In this document: piece by piece, positions 1 through 5,737 of the stretch
How positions within the stretch are numbered: position 1 is the stretch's first letter
Layout: each line of letters begins with the position of its first letter
DNA from: an uncultured Blautia sp.
GTDB taxonomy: Bacteria; Bacillota; Clostridia; Lachnospirales; Lachnospiraceae
Direction of reading: 5' to 3'
Assembly (NCBI GenBank): GCA_900765525.1
Contig: CAAFRY010000181.1
Span: forward strand, 1-8,247
DNA: 8,247 nucleotides
The notes under the pieces: generated by a model
What the model saw: only the letters and a program-made list of their open reading frames with translations
Told to the model about the DNA's origin: nothing
Databases searched by the model: none
Translations under genes and position numbers: made by a program

Positions 1-97
1 CCAAAATAGTTTTTTAACATCTTCCGGGAGAATATTTTTGATGAATGCAGAGATAATAAGGATGTAATCAAAAATCGTCAACCAGGAGGTAAAGACA

Positions 98-409
98 ATG
101 GCTAAGAATTATAGCAATGAAAGTAACAAAAACAAAGCAGGAGCATCTAACGGCATGAACAGCCGTAATACTTTTGTAGAGAACTGTGGAAACAACTCCA
201 TGAATTCTCAGAACAGAAATTCCCAGAACAGCAACAACAGCACCAATGCAAACAACAGCAATAACAGCAATAATAGCAATAACAGCAATAATAGCAATAA
301 TAGCACCAATGCAAACAACAGCAGCAACAGCACTAACGCAAGAAACAAAAATGTTTCAAATTCCACAAGCAACAAGAACAGCTCCAAATCTCTGTTTGAT
401 TACGAATAA
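98..409 (+). CDS. Asn/Ser-rich low-complexity small protein, function unknown
   Basis: A 103-residue, very hydrophilic protein dominated by Asn and Ser. The start is supported by an AGGAGGT ribosome binding site at 84-90, seven bases before the ATG. The core is six NNS tripeptides (residues 52-69) flanked by two copies of STNANNS (48-54 and 69-75). The ends are less repetitive: a basic N-terminus, one Cys (residue 30) and a C-terminal SLFDYE that supplies most of the few aromatic and acidic residues. There is no signal peptide, membrane segment or recognisable domain. It is followed by a good terminator, so it seems to be a stand-alone transcript. Small Asn-rich proteins of this kind are, to my knowledge, seen in Lachnospiraceae without known function. 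A role like a gamma-type small acid-soluble spore protein is possible from composition only and is a guess. The ribosome binding site, the terminator and the clean reading frame make a real gene likely. Confidence 0.75.
   Translation: MAKNYSNESNKNKAGASNGMNSRNTFVENCGNNSMNSQNRNSQNSNNSTNANNSNNSNNSNNSNNSNNSTNANNSSNSTNARNKNVSNSTSNKNSSKSLFDYE
239..322 (+). repeat. 9-bp tandem repeat tract coding for NNS
   Basis: Six 9-bp units (251-304) encode Asn-Asn-Ser. They alternate between AATAACAGC and AATAATAGC, which suggests growth by an 18-bp double unit. The tract is bracketed by an identical 21-bp copy at 239-259 and 302-322, exactly 63 bp (seven units) apart. Because the period is a multiple of three, gain or loss of units would change protein length without breaking the frame. 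Confidence 0.85.
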
Positions 410-430
410 AAAGTATTTCCCTTGCACGGA

Positions 431-455
431 CCCTCGGCCTTGGCCGGGGGTTTTT
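431..455 (+). terminator. Rho-independent terminator after the Asn-rich gene
   Basis: CCCTCGG (431-437) pairs with CCGGGGG (444-450), with one T-G pair, around a CCTTGG loop, and is followed directly by five T. It lies 21 bases after the stop codon and separates this gene from the rhodanese operon. Confidence 0.85.
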
Positions 456-507
456 CCGTCCAGAGTATTTTCGCTGCATATACTAAAAGAAAAAGGAGAA
501 AAACCAA

Positions 508-858
508 ATGCAAAGCCAAATACAGAGTATTGAGACCATTTCAGCAGACGAGCTGGATTCCTACATTGGAAGACAGGATGCTTTGATTATAGATTTACGG
601 GATGAGGAAGCTTATCAGGAAAGCCATCTGCGCACTGCGGTAAATATTCCTTATGAAGAGCTGGAGGAATGTCGGAAGCTTTCCAGAAAAAAACTGCTGA
701 TTTTATACTGTGACAGAGGCAGCGCCAGTTTATTCGCAGCCAGAGAGTTGATGAAAATGGGATTTCAGGTTAAGTCAGTGGTGGGAGGAATCCGCTGTTA
801 TCAAGGTTCCGGCTTGTATTTTCCCCACAGGCATAGTATTATGAAAGATAAGTATTGA
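508..858 (+). CDS. Single-domain rhodanese-like protein
   Basis: A 116-residue protein covering one rhodanese domain. Rhodaneses carry a sulfane sulfur on an active-site Cys and pass it to acceptors; single-domain forms are cytoplasmic and their acceptors are often unknown. Visible landmarks are the DLRDEEAY motif (29-36), the H40...NIPYEEL segment (46-52), the catalytic loop CDRGSAS with Cys68 (68-74) and the VVGGI strand-turn (91-95), all in canonical order. The loop length fits thiosulfate sulfurtransferases rather than Cdc25-like phosphatases. The start has AAAGGAG at 493-499 with good spacing. It heads the run of same-strand genes up to 3769, with 32 bases to the next gene. A TATACT at 479-484 could be its -10, but I see no good -35. 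The family call is firm; the physiological role is not known. Confidence 0.88.
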   Translation: MQSQIQSIETISADELDSYIGRQDALIIDLRDEEAYQESHLRTAVNIPYEELEECRKLSRKKLLILYCDRGSASLFAARELMKMGFQVKSVVGGIRCYQGSGLYFPHRHSIMKDKY

Positions 859-890
859 CATACTGTTGAAGGACAAAGGAGAAATATGAT

Positions 891-1433
891 ATGAAATATA
901 TGTTTGCATCAGATATTCACGGCTCAGCATATTACGGTAAAAAGATGCTGGAAGCTTATGAAAAGGAAAAGGCAGACCGTCTGATTTTGCTGGGGGATTT
1001 GCTGTATCACGGTCCAAGAAACGACCTTCCCAGAGATTATGCACCCAAGCAGGTGATAGCCATGCTGAATGAATATAAAGACCAGCTTTATGTTGTGCGT
1101 GGGAATTGTGACGCTGAGGTGGACCAGATGGTTCTGCAGTTTCCTATTATGGCCGATTATTGTGTGATTTTAGACCAGGAGAGAACCATATACTGCAGTC
1201 ACGGTCATGTGTACCATGAGGACAATCTGCCTCCGATGAAAAACGGGGATATTTTTATTCATGGACATACCCATGTACTGCGGGCTGAGAAAAAGGATAA
1301 TTATACGATTCTGAACCCAGGCTCAGTGTCTATTCCAAAGGAAGGAAACATTCCTACCTATGCAACTTTAGAGAACGGACTTTTCCGTATTCTGGGCTTT
1401 GAGGGAGAAATTGTGAAGGAGTTACAGCTTTAA
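891..1433 (+). CDS. yfcE: YfcE-type metallophosphodiesterase
   Basis: A 180-residue calcineurin-like metallophosphoesterase, close in length to E. coli YfcE, a cytoplasmic phosphodiesterase whose natural substrate is not known. All metal-binding motifs are present in order: DIH (8-10), GD (35-36), GNCD (71-74), SHGH (103-106), GHTH (125-128), and then NPGS (142-145). The segment between GD and GNCD is longer than in the second phosphodiesterase of this operon (3290-3769), as expected for the YfcE subgroup. The ATG at 891 follows AAAGGAG (875-881). An out-of-frame ATG at 886 stops at once and is not used. The stop overlaps the next start by one base (TAATG), so translation of the methyltransferase is probably coupled to it. 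Confidence 0.87.
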   Translation: MKYMFASDIHGSAYYGKKMLEAYEKEKADRLILLGDLLYHGPRNDLPRDYAPKQVIAMLNEYKDQLYVVRGNCDAEVDQMVLQFPIMADYCVILDQERTIYCSHGHVYHEDNLPPMKNGDIFIHGHTHVLRAEKKDNYTILNPGSVSIPKEGNIPTYATLENGLFRILGFEGEIVKELQL

Positions 1434-2590
1434 TGGAAAAATTTGAATTGATTGCACCCTGTCATTTTGGCCTGGAAGCGGTGTTAAAGAGAGAGATTCA
1501 GGACCTGGGCTATGAAATCAGCCAGGTAGAGGATGGTAAGGTAACCTTCTGGGGTGATGCGCAGGCTATAGCCAGGGCTAACATTTTTCTCAGAACCACG
1601 GAGAGAATTCTTCTGAAGGTAGGGAAAATAAAGGCAGAGACTTTTGATGAATTGTTTGAGAAGACAAAGGCTTTGCCCTGGGAAAAATATATTCCTGTAG
1701 ATGGAAAATTCTGGGTGGCAAAAGCAAATTCCGTGAAAAGTAAGCTGTTCAGCCCTTCGGATATTCAATCCATTATGAAAAAAGCTATGGTAGAGAGGCT
1801 AAAACAAGTCTATCATGTGGAATGGTTTGAGGAAAGCGGTTCCAGCTTTCCGGTGCGTGTAGCCTTTATGAAGGACGAAGCTACCATAGGAATTGATACC
1901 AGTGGATTGTCTCTGCACAAAAGAGGCTACAGACTGCTGAGCAGTAAAGCTCCTATTACGGAGACCCTGGCTGCTGCGCTTTTAATGCTCACACCCTGGA
2001 ATAAAGACAGAATTTTAGTGGACCCTTTCTGCGGCAGCGGAACCTTTCCCATTGAGGCTGCTTTGATGGCTGCAAATATTGCTCCGGGTATGAACCGCAG
2101 TTTTTTAGCGGAGGATTGGCGCCATTTGGTGCCAAGGAAACATTGGTACTATGCCCATGACGAGGCAAACGAGAGAGTAAACCTGGATATTGAGACAGAT
2201 ATTCAGGGCTATGATTTAGACGGACAGATTATTAAGGCTGCCAGGGAAAATGCCAGATGTGCAGGCGTTGAGAACCTGATTCATTTTCAGCAAAGGGATG
2301 TAAAGGATTTAAGTCATCCTAAAAAATACGGCTTTCTTATTACCAATCCGCCTTATGGGGAGAGGATTGAAGACAAGGAAAACCTTCCGGCGTTGTACAG
2401 TGCGCTGGGAAAAAGTTTTCAGGGCCTGGATTCCTGGTCTATGTATATTATCACGGCTTACCAGGATACGGAGCGTTATATTGGAAGACAGGCGGACAGG
2501 AACCGAAAAATATATAATGGGATGATGAAAACATATTTTTATCAGTTTCTTGGACCTAAACCTCCCAGAAAGGGAAACAGCCAGACCTGA
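1433..2590 (+). CDS. rlmL: THUMP-domain class I SAM-dependent RNA methyltransferase (RlmL/YpsC family)
   Basis: A 385-residue protein of the UPF0020/RlmL type, which methylates N2 of a guanine in 23S rRNA; in E. coli this is the N-terminal half of the RlmKL fusion, and Bacillus YpsC is the single-unit form. An N-terminal ferredoxin-like and THUMP RNA-binding region covers about residues 1-160. The catalytic domain has the SAM motif I VDPFCGSGT (196-204), an acidic loop GYDLD (259-263), an RDV strand end (288-290) and the amino-methyltransferase signature NPPYGER (305-311). The length is normal for a stand-alone enzyme and the C-terminus ends in a basic tail. Its start overlaps the preceding yfcE stop, with no separate ribosome binding site of note, so coupling is likely. 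The exact methylated base is assigned from the family only. Confidence 0.88.
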   Translation: MEKFELIAPCHFGLEAVLKREIQDLGYEISQVEDGKVTFWGDAQAIARANIFLRTTERILLKVGKIKAETFDELFEKTKALPWEKYIPVDGKFWVAKANSVKSKLFSPSDIQSIMKKAMVERLKQVYHVEWFEESGSSFPVRVAFMKDEATIGIDTSGLSLHKRGYRLLSSKAPITETLAAALLMLTPWNKDRILVDPFCGSGTFPIEAALMAANIAPGMNRSFLAEDWRHLVPRKHWYYAHDEANERVNLDIETDIQGYDLDGQIIKAARENARCAGVENLIHFQQRDVKDLSHPKKYGFLITNPPYGERIEDKENLPALYSALGKSFQGLDSWSMYIITAYQDTERYIGRQADRNRKIYNGMMKTYFYQFLGPKPPRKGNSQT

Positions 2591-2621
2591 GGAAGGAAAC
2601 AGGATAAAGGAGAATATGGAT

Positions 2622-3221
2622 ATGAGACGATTGATTTTTGCCACTGGCAATGCAGATAAGATGAAGGAAATCAGGGAAATTCTGGGAGACCTTCCTGTGG
2701 AGATTCTGTCGATGAAAGAGGCTGGAGTGTCTGCGGAGGTTGAGGAGAATGGCTCCAGTTTTGAGGAAAATGCTCTGATTAAGGCCAGAGCCATCTGCGA
2801 GCTGGCTAATGAGATGGTCCTTGCAGATGATTCCGGTTTGGAAATTGATTATCTGAATAAGGAGCCGGGAATCTATTCTGCACGATACATGGGAGAAGAT
2901 ACCTCCTATCGTATTAAGAATCAAAACCTGATAGACCGTCTGGAAGGAGTTCCGGACGAGAAAAGAACCGCTCGATTTGTCTGTGCTATTGCAGCAGTAT
3001 TTCCCGATGGCAAAGAACTGATAGTCAGGGGAACCATAGAGGGAAGAATCGGCTATGAGGAGCGGGGAGAGAATGGTTTTGGCTATGACCCTATTTTTTA
3101 TCTTCCGGACCGGGACATCAGCACAGCACAGCTTTCCCGTGAGGAAAAAAACAGCATCAGCCACAGGGGAAATGCTCTGAGAAAAATGAAAGAATTGCTG
3201 GAAAAAGAACAAGTATTATAG
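2622..3221 (+). CDS. rdgB: XTP/dITP diphosphatase (non-canonical purine NTP pyrophosphatase)
   Basis: A 199-residue HAM1/RdgB protein that hydrolyses dITP, ITP and XTP to monophosphate and pyrophosphate, keeping deaminated purines out of nucleic acids in the cytoplasm. Seen in order: FATGN (6-10) at the N-terminus, SFEENALIKA (46-55), the catalytic acidic pair in ADDSG (68-72), GIYSARYMG (83-91), the specificity segment GENGFGYDPIF (149-159) and SHRGNAL (180-186). The frame is open back to 2550, but the family begins at this FATGN strand. AAAGGAG at 2606-2612 sits nine bases before the ATG at 2622 and only three before the ATG at 2616, so 2622 is preferred. It follows the methyltransferase by 31 bases and precedes a phosphodiesterase, the order known for ysnA-ysnB in Bacillus. 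Confidence 0.93.
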   Translation: MRRLIFATGNADKMKEIREILGDLPVEILSMKEAGVSAEVEENGSSFEENALIKARAICELANEMVLADDSGLEIDYLNKEPGIYSARYMGEDTSYRIKNQNLIDRLEGVPDEKRTARFVCAIAAVFPDGKELIVRGTIEGRIGYEERGENGFGYDPIFYLPDRDISTAQLSREEKNSISHRGNALRKMKELLEKEQVL

Positions 3222-3289
3222 TGACTTCAATGCAGGCGGGGCAAGAAAAGAATAGATTGTATTAAAAAAGAAGAGGAATTGGTAAAAGA

Positions 3290-3769
3290 ATGAAGATTTT
3301 GATTGTCAGCGATACCCATGGTCACGAGAAAAATCTGGAGACTGTAATAGAAAAAACTGGCCCTGTGGACCTATTTATTCATTTGGGAGATATTGAAGGA
3401 CATGAAGATTACATAGAAGCACTTGCCGGATGCCCGGTTCATATGGTATCAGGAAATAATGATTTTTTTTCTGAGCTGCCAAGAGAGGAGGAGCTTCAGC
3501 TAGGGCGTTACCGTGTCCTGATTACCCATGGACACTATTATGGGGTCTCTGTGGGAACCAGCCGATTAAAAGAGGAGGCTGCGTCCAGAAACATTGATAT
3601 TGTCATGTATGGACATACCCACAGACCGGAAATTGACAGGGGAGAAGAGGTGACTGTCGTGAATCCGGGAAGCCTTTCCTACCCCAGACAGTGGGGGAGA
3701 AAGCCCAGCTATTTGATAATGGAATTAGACAAAGAAGGGGAAGCTCATTACACCATAAATTATTTGTAA
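3290..3769 (+). CDS. Second YfcE/MJ0936-type metallophosphoesterase (YsnB-like)
   Basis: A 159-residue compact calcineurin-like phosphoesterase with a full metal site: SDTHG (7-11), GD (33-34), GNND (55-58), THGH (79-82), GHTH (108-111) and NPGS (125-128). It is shorter than the YfcE of the same operon because the loop after GD is reduced, and resembles the YsnB/MJ0936 subgroup, whose members have phosphodiesterase activity but no settled substrate. The ribosome binding site is modest (AGAGGA at 3272-3277, 12 bases before the ATG). It lies 68 bases after rdgB; the same pair is adjacent in Bacillus (ysnA-ysnB), so the link is probably ancient. No clear U-tract terminator follows; instead there are strong hairpins at 3813-3898. 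Confidence 0.87.
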   Translation: MKILIVSDTHGHEKNLETVIEKTGPVDLFIHLGDIEGHEDYIEALAGCPVHMVSGNNDFFSELPREEELQLGRYRVLITHGHYYGVSVGTSRLKEEAASRNIDIVMYGHTHRPEIDRGEEVTVVNPGSLSYPRQWGRKPSYLIMELDKEGEAHYTINYL

Positions 3770-3812
3770 TCCATTGCTGCTTACAGGAAGAAGCTGCCGG
3801 GTTTTTAGATTC

Positions 3813-3898
3813 GCAGGCCTATTTAAAGTTTTGCTTCGCAAAAGGAGCCTGCTCACCCCTGAATTTCTTACGCAGCCCGACGGCAAGTGTCGGGCTGC
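3813..3898 (+). other. Hairpin-rich gene-free stretch after the phosphoesterase operon
   Basis: The gap 3770-3952 has no plausible gene but strong potential structure. An outer GCAGGC/GCCTGC stem (3813-3818 with 3847-3852) encloses a perfect TTTTGC-TTC-GCAAAA hairpin (3829-3843). A second, perfect 10-bp hairpin follows (GCAGCCCGAC 3872-3881 with GTCGGGCTGC 3889-3898). Neither is followed by a T run on either strand, so they are not standard intrinsic terminators. They may protect the 3' end of the operon mRNA or belong to a repeat family. No function can be assigned. Confidence 0.6.
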
Positions 3899-3952
3899 TG
3901 TGTGAACAGTAACATGGCGCTGCAATATGTTTAAAAAATTTGAAAAAAATGG

Positions 3953-3981
3953 TTGACTTTTGATTTTTGCTGTGGTATATT
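3953..3981 (+). promoter_or_regulatory. Promoter of the tRNA operon
   Basis: TTGACT (3953-3958), a 17-base spacer and TATATT (3976-3981), with a TG at 3973-3974 giving an extended -10. It is preceded by A-rich DNA (3932-3950) that could serve as an UP element. Transcription would begin near 3988, about 40 bases before tRNA-Pro. It is one of the best sigma-A promoters in the window, as expected for stable RNA. Confidence 0.85.
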
Positions 3982-4029
3982 ATATTTCGTCGCCGGGCGG
4001 GTAAGCCTGGAGAGATAAAACAGAGTTTA

Positions 4030-4104
4030 CGGGGTGTGGCTCAGCTTGGCTAGAGCGCCTGGTTTGGGACCAGGAGGTCGCAGGTTCGAATCCTGTCACC
4101 CCGA
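4030..4104 (+). tRNA. tRNA-Pro (anticodon TGG)
   Basis: Full cloverleaf: acceptor arms CGGGGTG (4030-4036) and CACCCCG (4097-4103), discriminator A at 4104, anticodon stem CCTGG/CCAGG with loop TTTGGGA, anticodon TGG at 4065-4067, and a T-loop TTCGAAT. The 3' CCA is not encoded. First gene of the tRNA operon. Confidence 0.97.
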
Positions 4105-4129
4105 TTGTCTCAAAAGGACAAAAATATGT

Positions 4130-4200
4130 GCGGGTGTAGTTCAGTGGTAGAACACCAGCCTTCCAAGCTGGATATGTGGGTTCGATTCCCATCACCCGCT
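4130..4200 (+). tRNA. tRNA-Gly (anticodon TCC)
   Basis: Acceptor arms GCGGGTG (4130-4136) and CACCCGC (4193-4199), discriminator T at 4200 as usual for bacterial tRNA-Gly. Anticodon stem CCAGC/GCTGG with loop CTTCCAA, anticodon TCC at 4162-4164. CCA is not encoded. Confidence 0.97.
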
Positions 4201-4227
4201 TGCACATGGATAATATTCAGTGCTGAT

Positions 4228-4301
<74 letters not shown>

Positions 4302-4328
4302 TTTCATGTATTACATGAAAATTTATAT

Positions 4329-4403
4329 GGTGGGTATAGCGCAGTTGGTTAGCGCGCCAGATTGTGGCTCTGGAGGCCAAGGGTTCGAATCCCTTTATCC
4401 ACC
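4329..4403 (+). tRNA. tRNA-His (anticodon GTG)
   Basis: Acceptor arms GTGGGTA (4330-4336) and TATCCAC (4396-4402). An extra G at 4329 (position -1) faces C73 at 4403, the identity element of tRNA-His. Anticodon stem CCAGA/TCTGG with anticodon GTG at 4364-4366. CCA is not encoded. Confidence 0.97.
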
Positions 4404-4422
4404 TTTAGCCGTAAGGCGGTCT

Positions 4423-4494
4423 TGGGCTATCGCCAAGCGGTAAGGCACAGGACTTTGACTCCTGCATTCGCTGGTTCGAATCCAGCTAGCCCAG
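4423..4494 (+). tRNA. tRNA-Gln (anticodon TTG)
   Basis: Acceptor arms TGGGCTA (4423-4429) and TAGCCCA (4487-4493), with the T-A first pair typical of tRNA-Gln, and discriminator G. Anticodon stem CAGGA/TCCTG with loop CTTTGAC, anticodon TTG at 4455-4457. CCA is not encoded. Confidence 0.97.
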
Positions 4495-4509
4495 TTAAGT
4501 AATGTGTAT

Positions 4510-4582
4510 GGAGTATTAGCTCAGTCGGTAGAGCACTTGACTTTTAATCAAGTTGTCCGGGGTTCGAATCCCCGATACTTCA
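4510..4582 (+). tRNA. tRNA-Lys (anticodon TTT)
   Basis: Acceptor arms GGAGTAT (4510-4516) and ATACTTC (4575-4581) with one G-T pair, discriminator A. Anticodon stem CTTGA/TCAAG with loop CTTTTAA, anticodon TTT at 4543-4545. CCA is not encoded. It is followed at once by a terminator. Confidence 0.97.
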
Positions 4583-4589
4583 CTGAAGA

Positions 4590-4618
4590 GTTCAAACCAT
4601 AAGGGTTTGGGCTTTTTT
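4590..4618 (+). terminator. Terminator between tRNA-Lys and tRNA-Leu
   Basis: GTTCAAACC (4590-4598) pairs with GGTTTGGGC (4604-4612), nine pairs including two T-G, around a 5-base loop, followed by six T (4613-4618). It should end much of the six-tRNA transcript. I see no convincing separate promoter before tRNA-Leu, so that gene may depend on read-through. Confidence 0.85.
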
Positions 4619-4667
4619 CCTTCTATAGAACAGATATGGAGGGGCAAAACAAAAGAGAAAGTTTTAT

Positions 4668-4748
4668 GCGGATATGGCGGAATTGGCAGACGTGCCAGAT
4701 TTAGGTTCTGGTGTCCTTGACGTGGGGGTTCAAATCCCCCTATCCGCA
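4668..4748 (+). tRNA. tRNA-Leu (anticodon TAG)
   Basis: An 81-base class II tRNA with a long variable arm. Acceptor arms GCGGATA (4668-4674) and TATCCGC (4741-4747), discriminator A at 4748. Anticodon stem CCAGA/TCTGG with anticodon TAG at 4702-4704. CCA is not encoded. It lies after an internal terminator and has its own terminator downstream. Confidence 0.96.
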
Positions 4749-4791
4749 GTAAAACCCCGGAAGCCTGATAAAATAAGGATTCCCGGAAAAG

Positions 4792-4830
4792 AAAGAGAGT
4801 TTTCGTGTTGGTGCGGAGACTCTCTTTTTT
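4792..4830 (+). terminator. Terminator of the tRNA operon
   Basis: A long stem of 13 pairs, several of them T-G: GAGAGTTTTCGTG (4795-4807) with TGCGGAGACTCTC (4812-4824) around a TTGG loop, then six T (4825-4830). The first copy of the 27-bp direct repeat begins four bases after the T run. Confidence 0.9.
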
Positions 4831-4833
4831 GCG

Positions 4834-4860
4834 TTTGACATCAATGCTGACATCAACGGG
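4834..4860 (+). repeat. 27-bp direct repeat, copy 1 (left edge of accessory cassette)
   Basis: Identical over all 27 bases to 5738-5764, with different bases on both sides. It holds two copies of TGACATCAA separated by TGC. It lies just after the tRNA operon terminator. It may be a recombination (att-like) site or the edge of an inserted unit; it does not match the 3' end of any tRNA in the window. Confidence 0.9.
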
Positions 4861-5005
4861 CATTGGAGTAAGAAAAAGAAGTGCGAATAGTCCGTGTCTT
4901 TGACTGTAGTGAAGAAGAAAGAAAAAGGATGCGTAAAAATGCAGATAGAAAAGGAGAATCTGTAAAGGAAAGTTTTAAGAAAGCGTTTTTAATTCACTGC
5001 GCCTA

Positions 5006-5024
5006 TGCTATAATAAATCATAGC
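5006..5024 (+). promoter_or_regulatory. Extended -10 promoter of the DUF3791 gene with overlapping inverted repeat
   Basis: TGC-TATAAT (TG at 5006-5007, TATAAT at 5009-5014) is a consensus extended -10; the -35 region (TTTTTA at 4986-4991) is poor. GCTAT at 5007-5011 and ATAGC at 5020-5024 form an inverted repeat across the -10, a plausible repressor site, though short. The stretch 4861-5005 before it holds no gene I can support. Confidence 0.6.
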
Positions 5025-5078
5025 GGTAAGGACAGTGGAGCATGATGAAAGATGAGAAGCAATAGGATGGGAGATATT

Positions 5079-5300
5079 ATGGACCAAATTCAAAGACGAA
5101 TGATTGCATACACCATCGCCTGTGTCAATGAGTTTGCAAAACGCAAGGCGCTTCACCCACAGAAAGCTTTTTTCTATTTAGACAGATACGAGGGAATCAA
5201 GTTTTTAAAAGAGAATTATGAGATAGAGCATACTTTGTCCATGGAAGATGCTGTGGATGACCTGGAAATGGTTTGCCGAAACAACGGAGGTGCTTTATGA
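5079..5300 (+). CDS. DUF3791 domain-containing small protein
   Basis: A 73-residue, mainly helical protein that fits DUF3791, a small family found, as far as I recall, beside DUF3990 genes in Clostridia. Visible are a first helix IAYTIACVNEFAKRK (9-23), then FFYLDRYEGIKFL (31-43), then an acidic EIEHTLSMEDAVDDL segment (48-62). An upstream in-frame ATG (5052) is less likely because GGGAG at 5069-5073 sits five bases before the ATG at 5079. The stop overlaps the next start as ATGA, showing tight coupling to the DUF3990 gene. Such pairs look like toxin-antitoxin modules, and this member would be the antitoxin-like one, but that role is inferred from size, order and coupling. It appears intact while its partners are not. 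Confidence 0.7.
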   Translation: MDQIQRRMIAYTIACVNEFAKRKALHPQKAFFYLDRYEGIKFLKENYEIEHTLSMEDAVDDLEMVCRNNGGAL

Positions 5301-5512
5301 TTTGTTTATACCATGGCTCTAATGTGGAGATAGACACCATTGACTTAGGAAAAACCAGGCCATATAAAGATTTTGGAAGATTTTCCGGCGGGTTGATAGG
5401 GGCAGTGGTGTTAGTAGAAGCTATGAAGTTTAAAAAGCTGACGAATCAGTATTCCTTTCACTCTGTGAAGGCATTGCTATTATTAGAAAGAACAGGTGGC
5501 TATCATGGGTAA
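5297..5512 (+). pseudogene. DUF3990 gene with large internal in-frame deletion
   Basis: It starts at ATG 5297 (CGGAGG at 5285-5290, ATGA overlap with the DUF3791 gene) and encodes 71 residues. Residues 1-28 show the usual DUF3990 beginning: CLYHGS (3-8) and RPYKDFG (21-27). The text then jumps to what I recognise as the family's C-terminal end, MKFKKLTNQYSFH followed by KALLLLERTGG. Intact members have well over 100 residues; the middle, including the GFY-type strand after DFG, is gone. DUF3990 belongs, as I recall, to the ADP-ribosyltransferase-like fold, so the catalytic core would be lost. AAGATTTT occurs at 5367-5374 and again at 5377-5384, near the likely junction. It is probably a non-functional toxin remnant. 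A real short protein cannot be excluded, since the frame is open. Confidence 0.65.
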
Positions 5513-5734
5513 AAGAGAGCAGCTAATAGAATATATCACCCAGGACATTGTTGTATTCCTTGTAGAAGATAATGGAATAGAGTATGAAGAGGCAATGAAA
5601 GAGTTTATGCTTCCGAAACTTACCTGAAACTGACAGATGAGGAAACGGGTTTGTATTATGAAAGTGCAGCTTATGTGTATGAACTGTACAAAAGTGAAAA
5701 GCAAACAGGCTGTTTGGTAAAAGGTGGAGAATAG
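5505..5734 (+). pseudogene. Third small gene of the cassette, broken by a one-base frameshift
   Basis: ATG at 5505 overlaps the end of the DUF3990 remnant. The first frame gives 40 residues (MGKREQLIEYITQDIVVF...) and stops at 5625-5627. Shifting frame at the T run 5604-5606, as if one T were lost, turns the odd tail EFMLPKLT into EFYASETYLKLTDEETG and continues through YYESAAYVYELYKSEK to TAG at 5732-5734, giving a smooth, acidic, helical 76-residue protein. The restored product resembles small proteins that I associate with DUF3790/DUF3990/DUF3791 loci, but I cannot name a family with certainty. A sequencing error in the T run is the main alternative. The gene ends three bases before the second 27-bp repeat. 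Confidence 0.65.
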
Positions 5735-5737
5735 AGA

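Noticed and set aside
239..322. Could the 9-bp repeats be a CRISPR array?
   Set aside because: Units are 9 bp without unique spacers and lie in frame within a gene; it is a coding minisatellite.
2550..2621. Upstream extension of rdgB to the start at 2550
   Set aside because: The added 24 residues overlap the methyltransferase gene and precede the conserved N-terminal strand; the ribosome binding site spacing favours 2622.
2556..3212. Long minus-strand open frame (218 codons) opposite rdgB
   Set aside because: It lies wholly within a gene with complete family motifs, has no ribosome binding site and the protein is Ser/Phe-rich with no known domain; it is a shadow.
3980..4207. Minus-strand open frames across the tRNA genes (also 4192-4380 and 4516-4863)
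   Set aside because: They read through tRNA genes on the opposite strand; phrases such as VTGFEPATSW are the well-known false proteins from antisense tRNA.
4834..4860. 27-bp repeat as a duplicated tRNA 3' end, the classic integration site
   Set aside because: It has no match to the tRNA-Leu 3' end or any other tRNA here, and lies 85 bases beyond the tRNA gene.
4929..5044. A 38-residue open frame starting MRKNADRKGES
   Set aside because: Weak ribosome binding site, it runs through the promoter of the DUF3791 gene, and no recognisable content.
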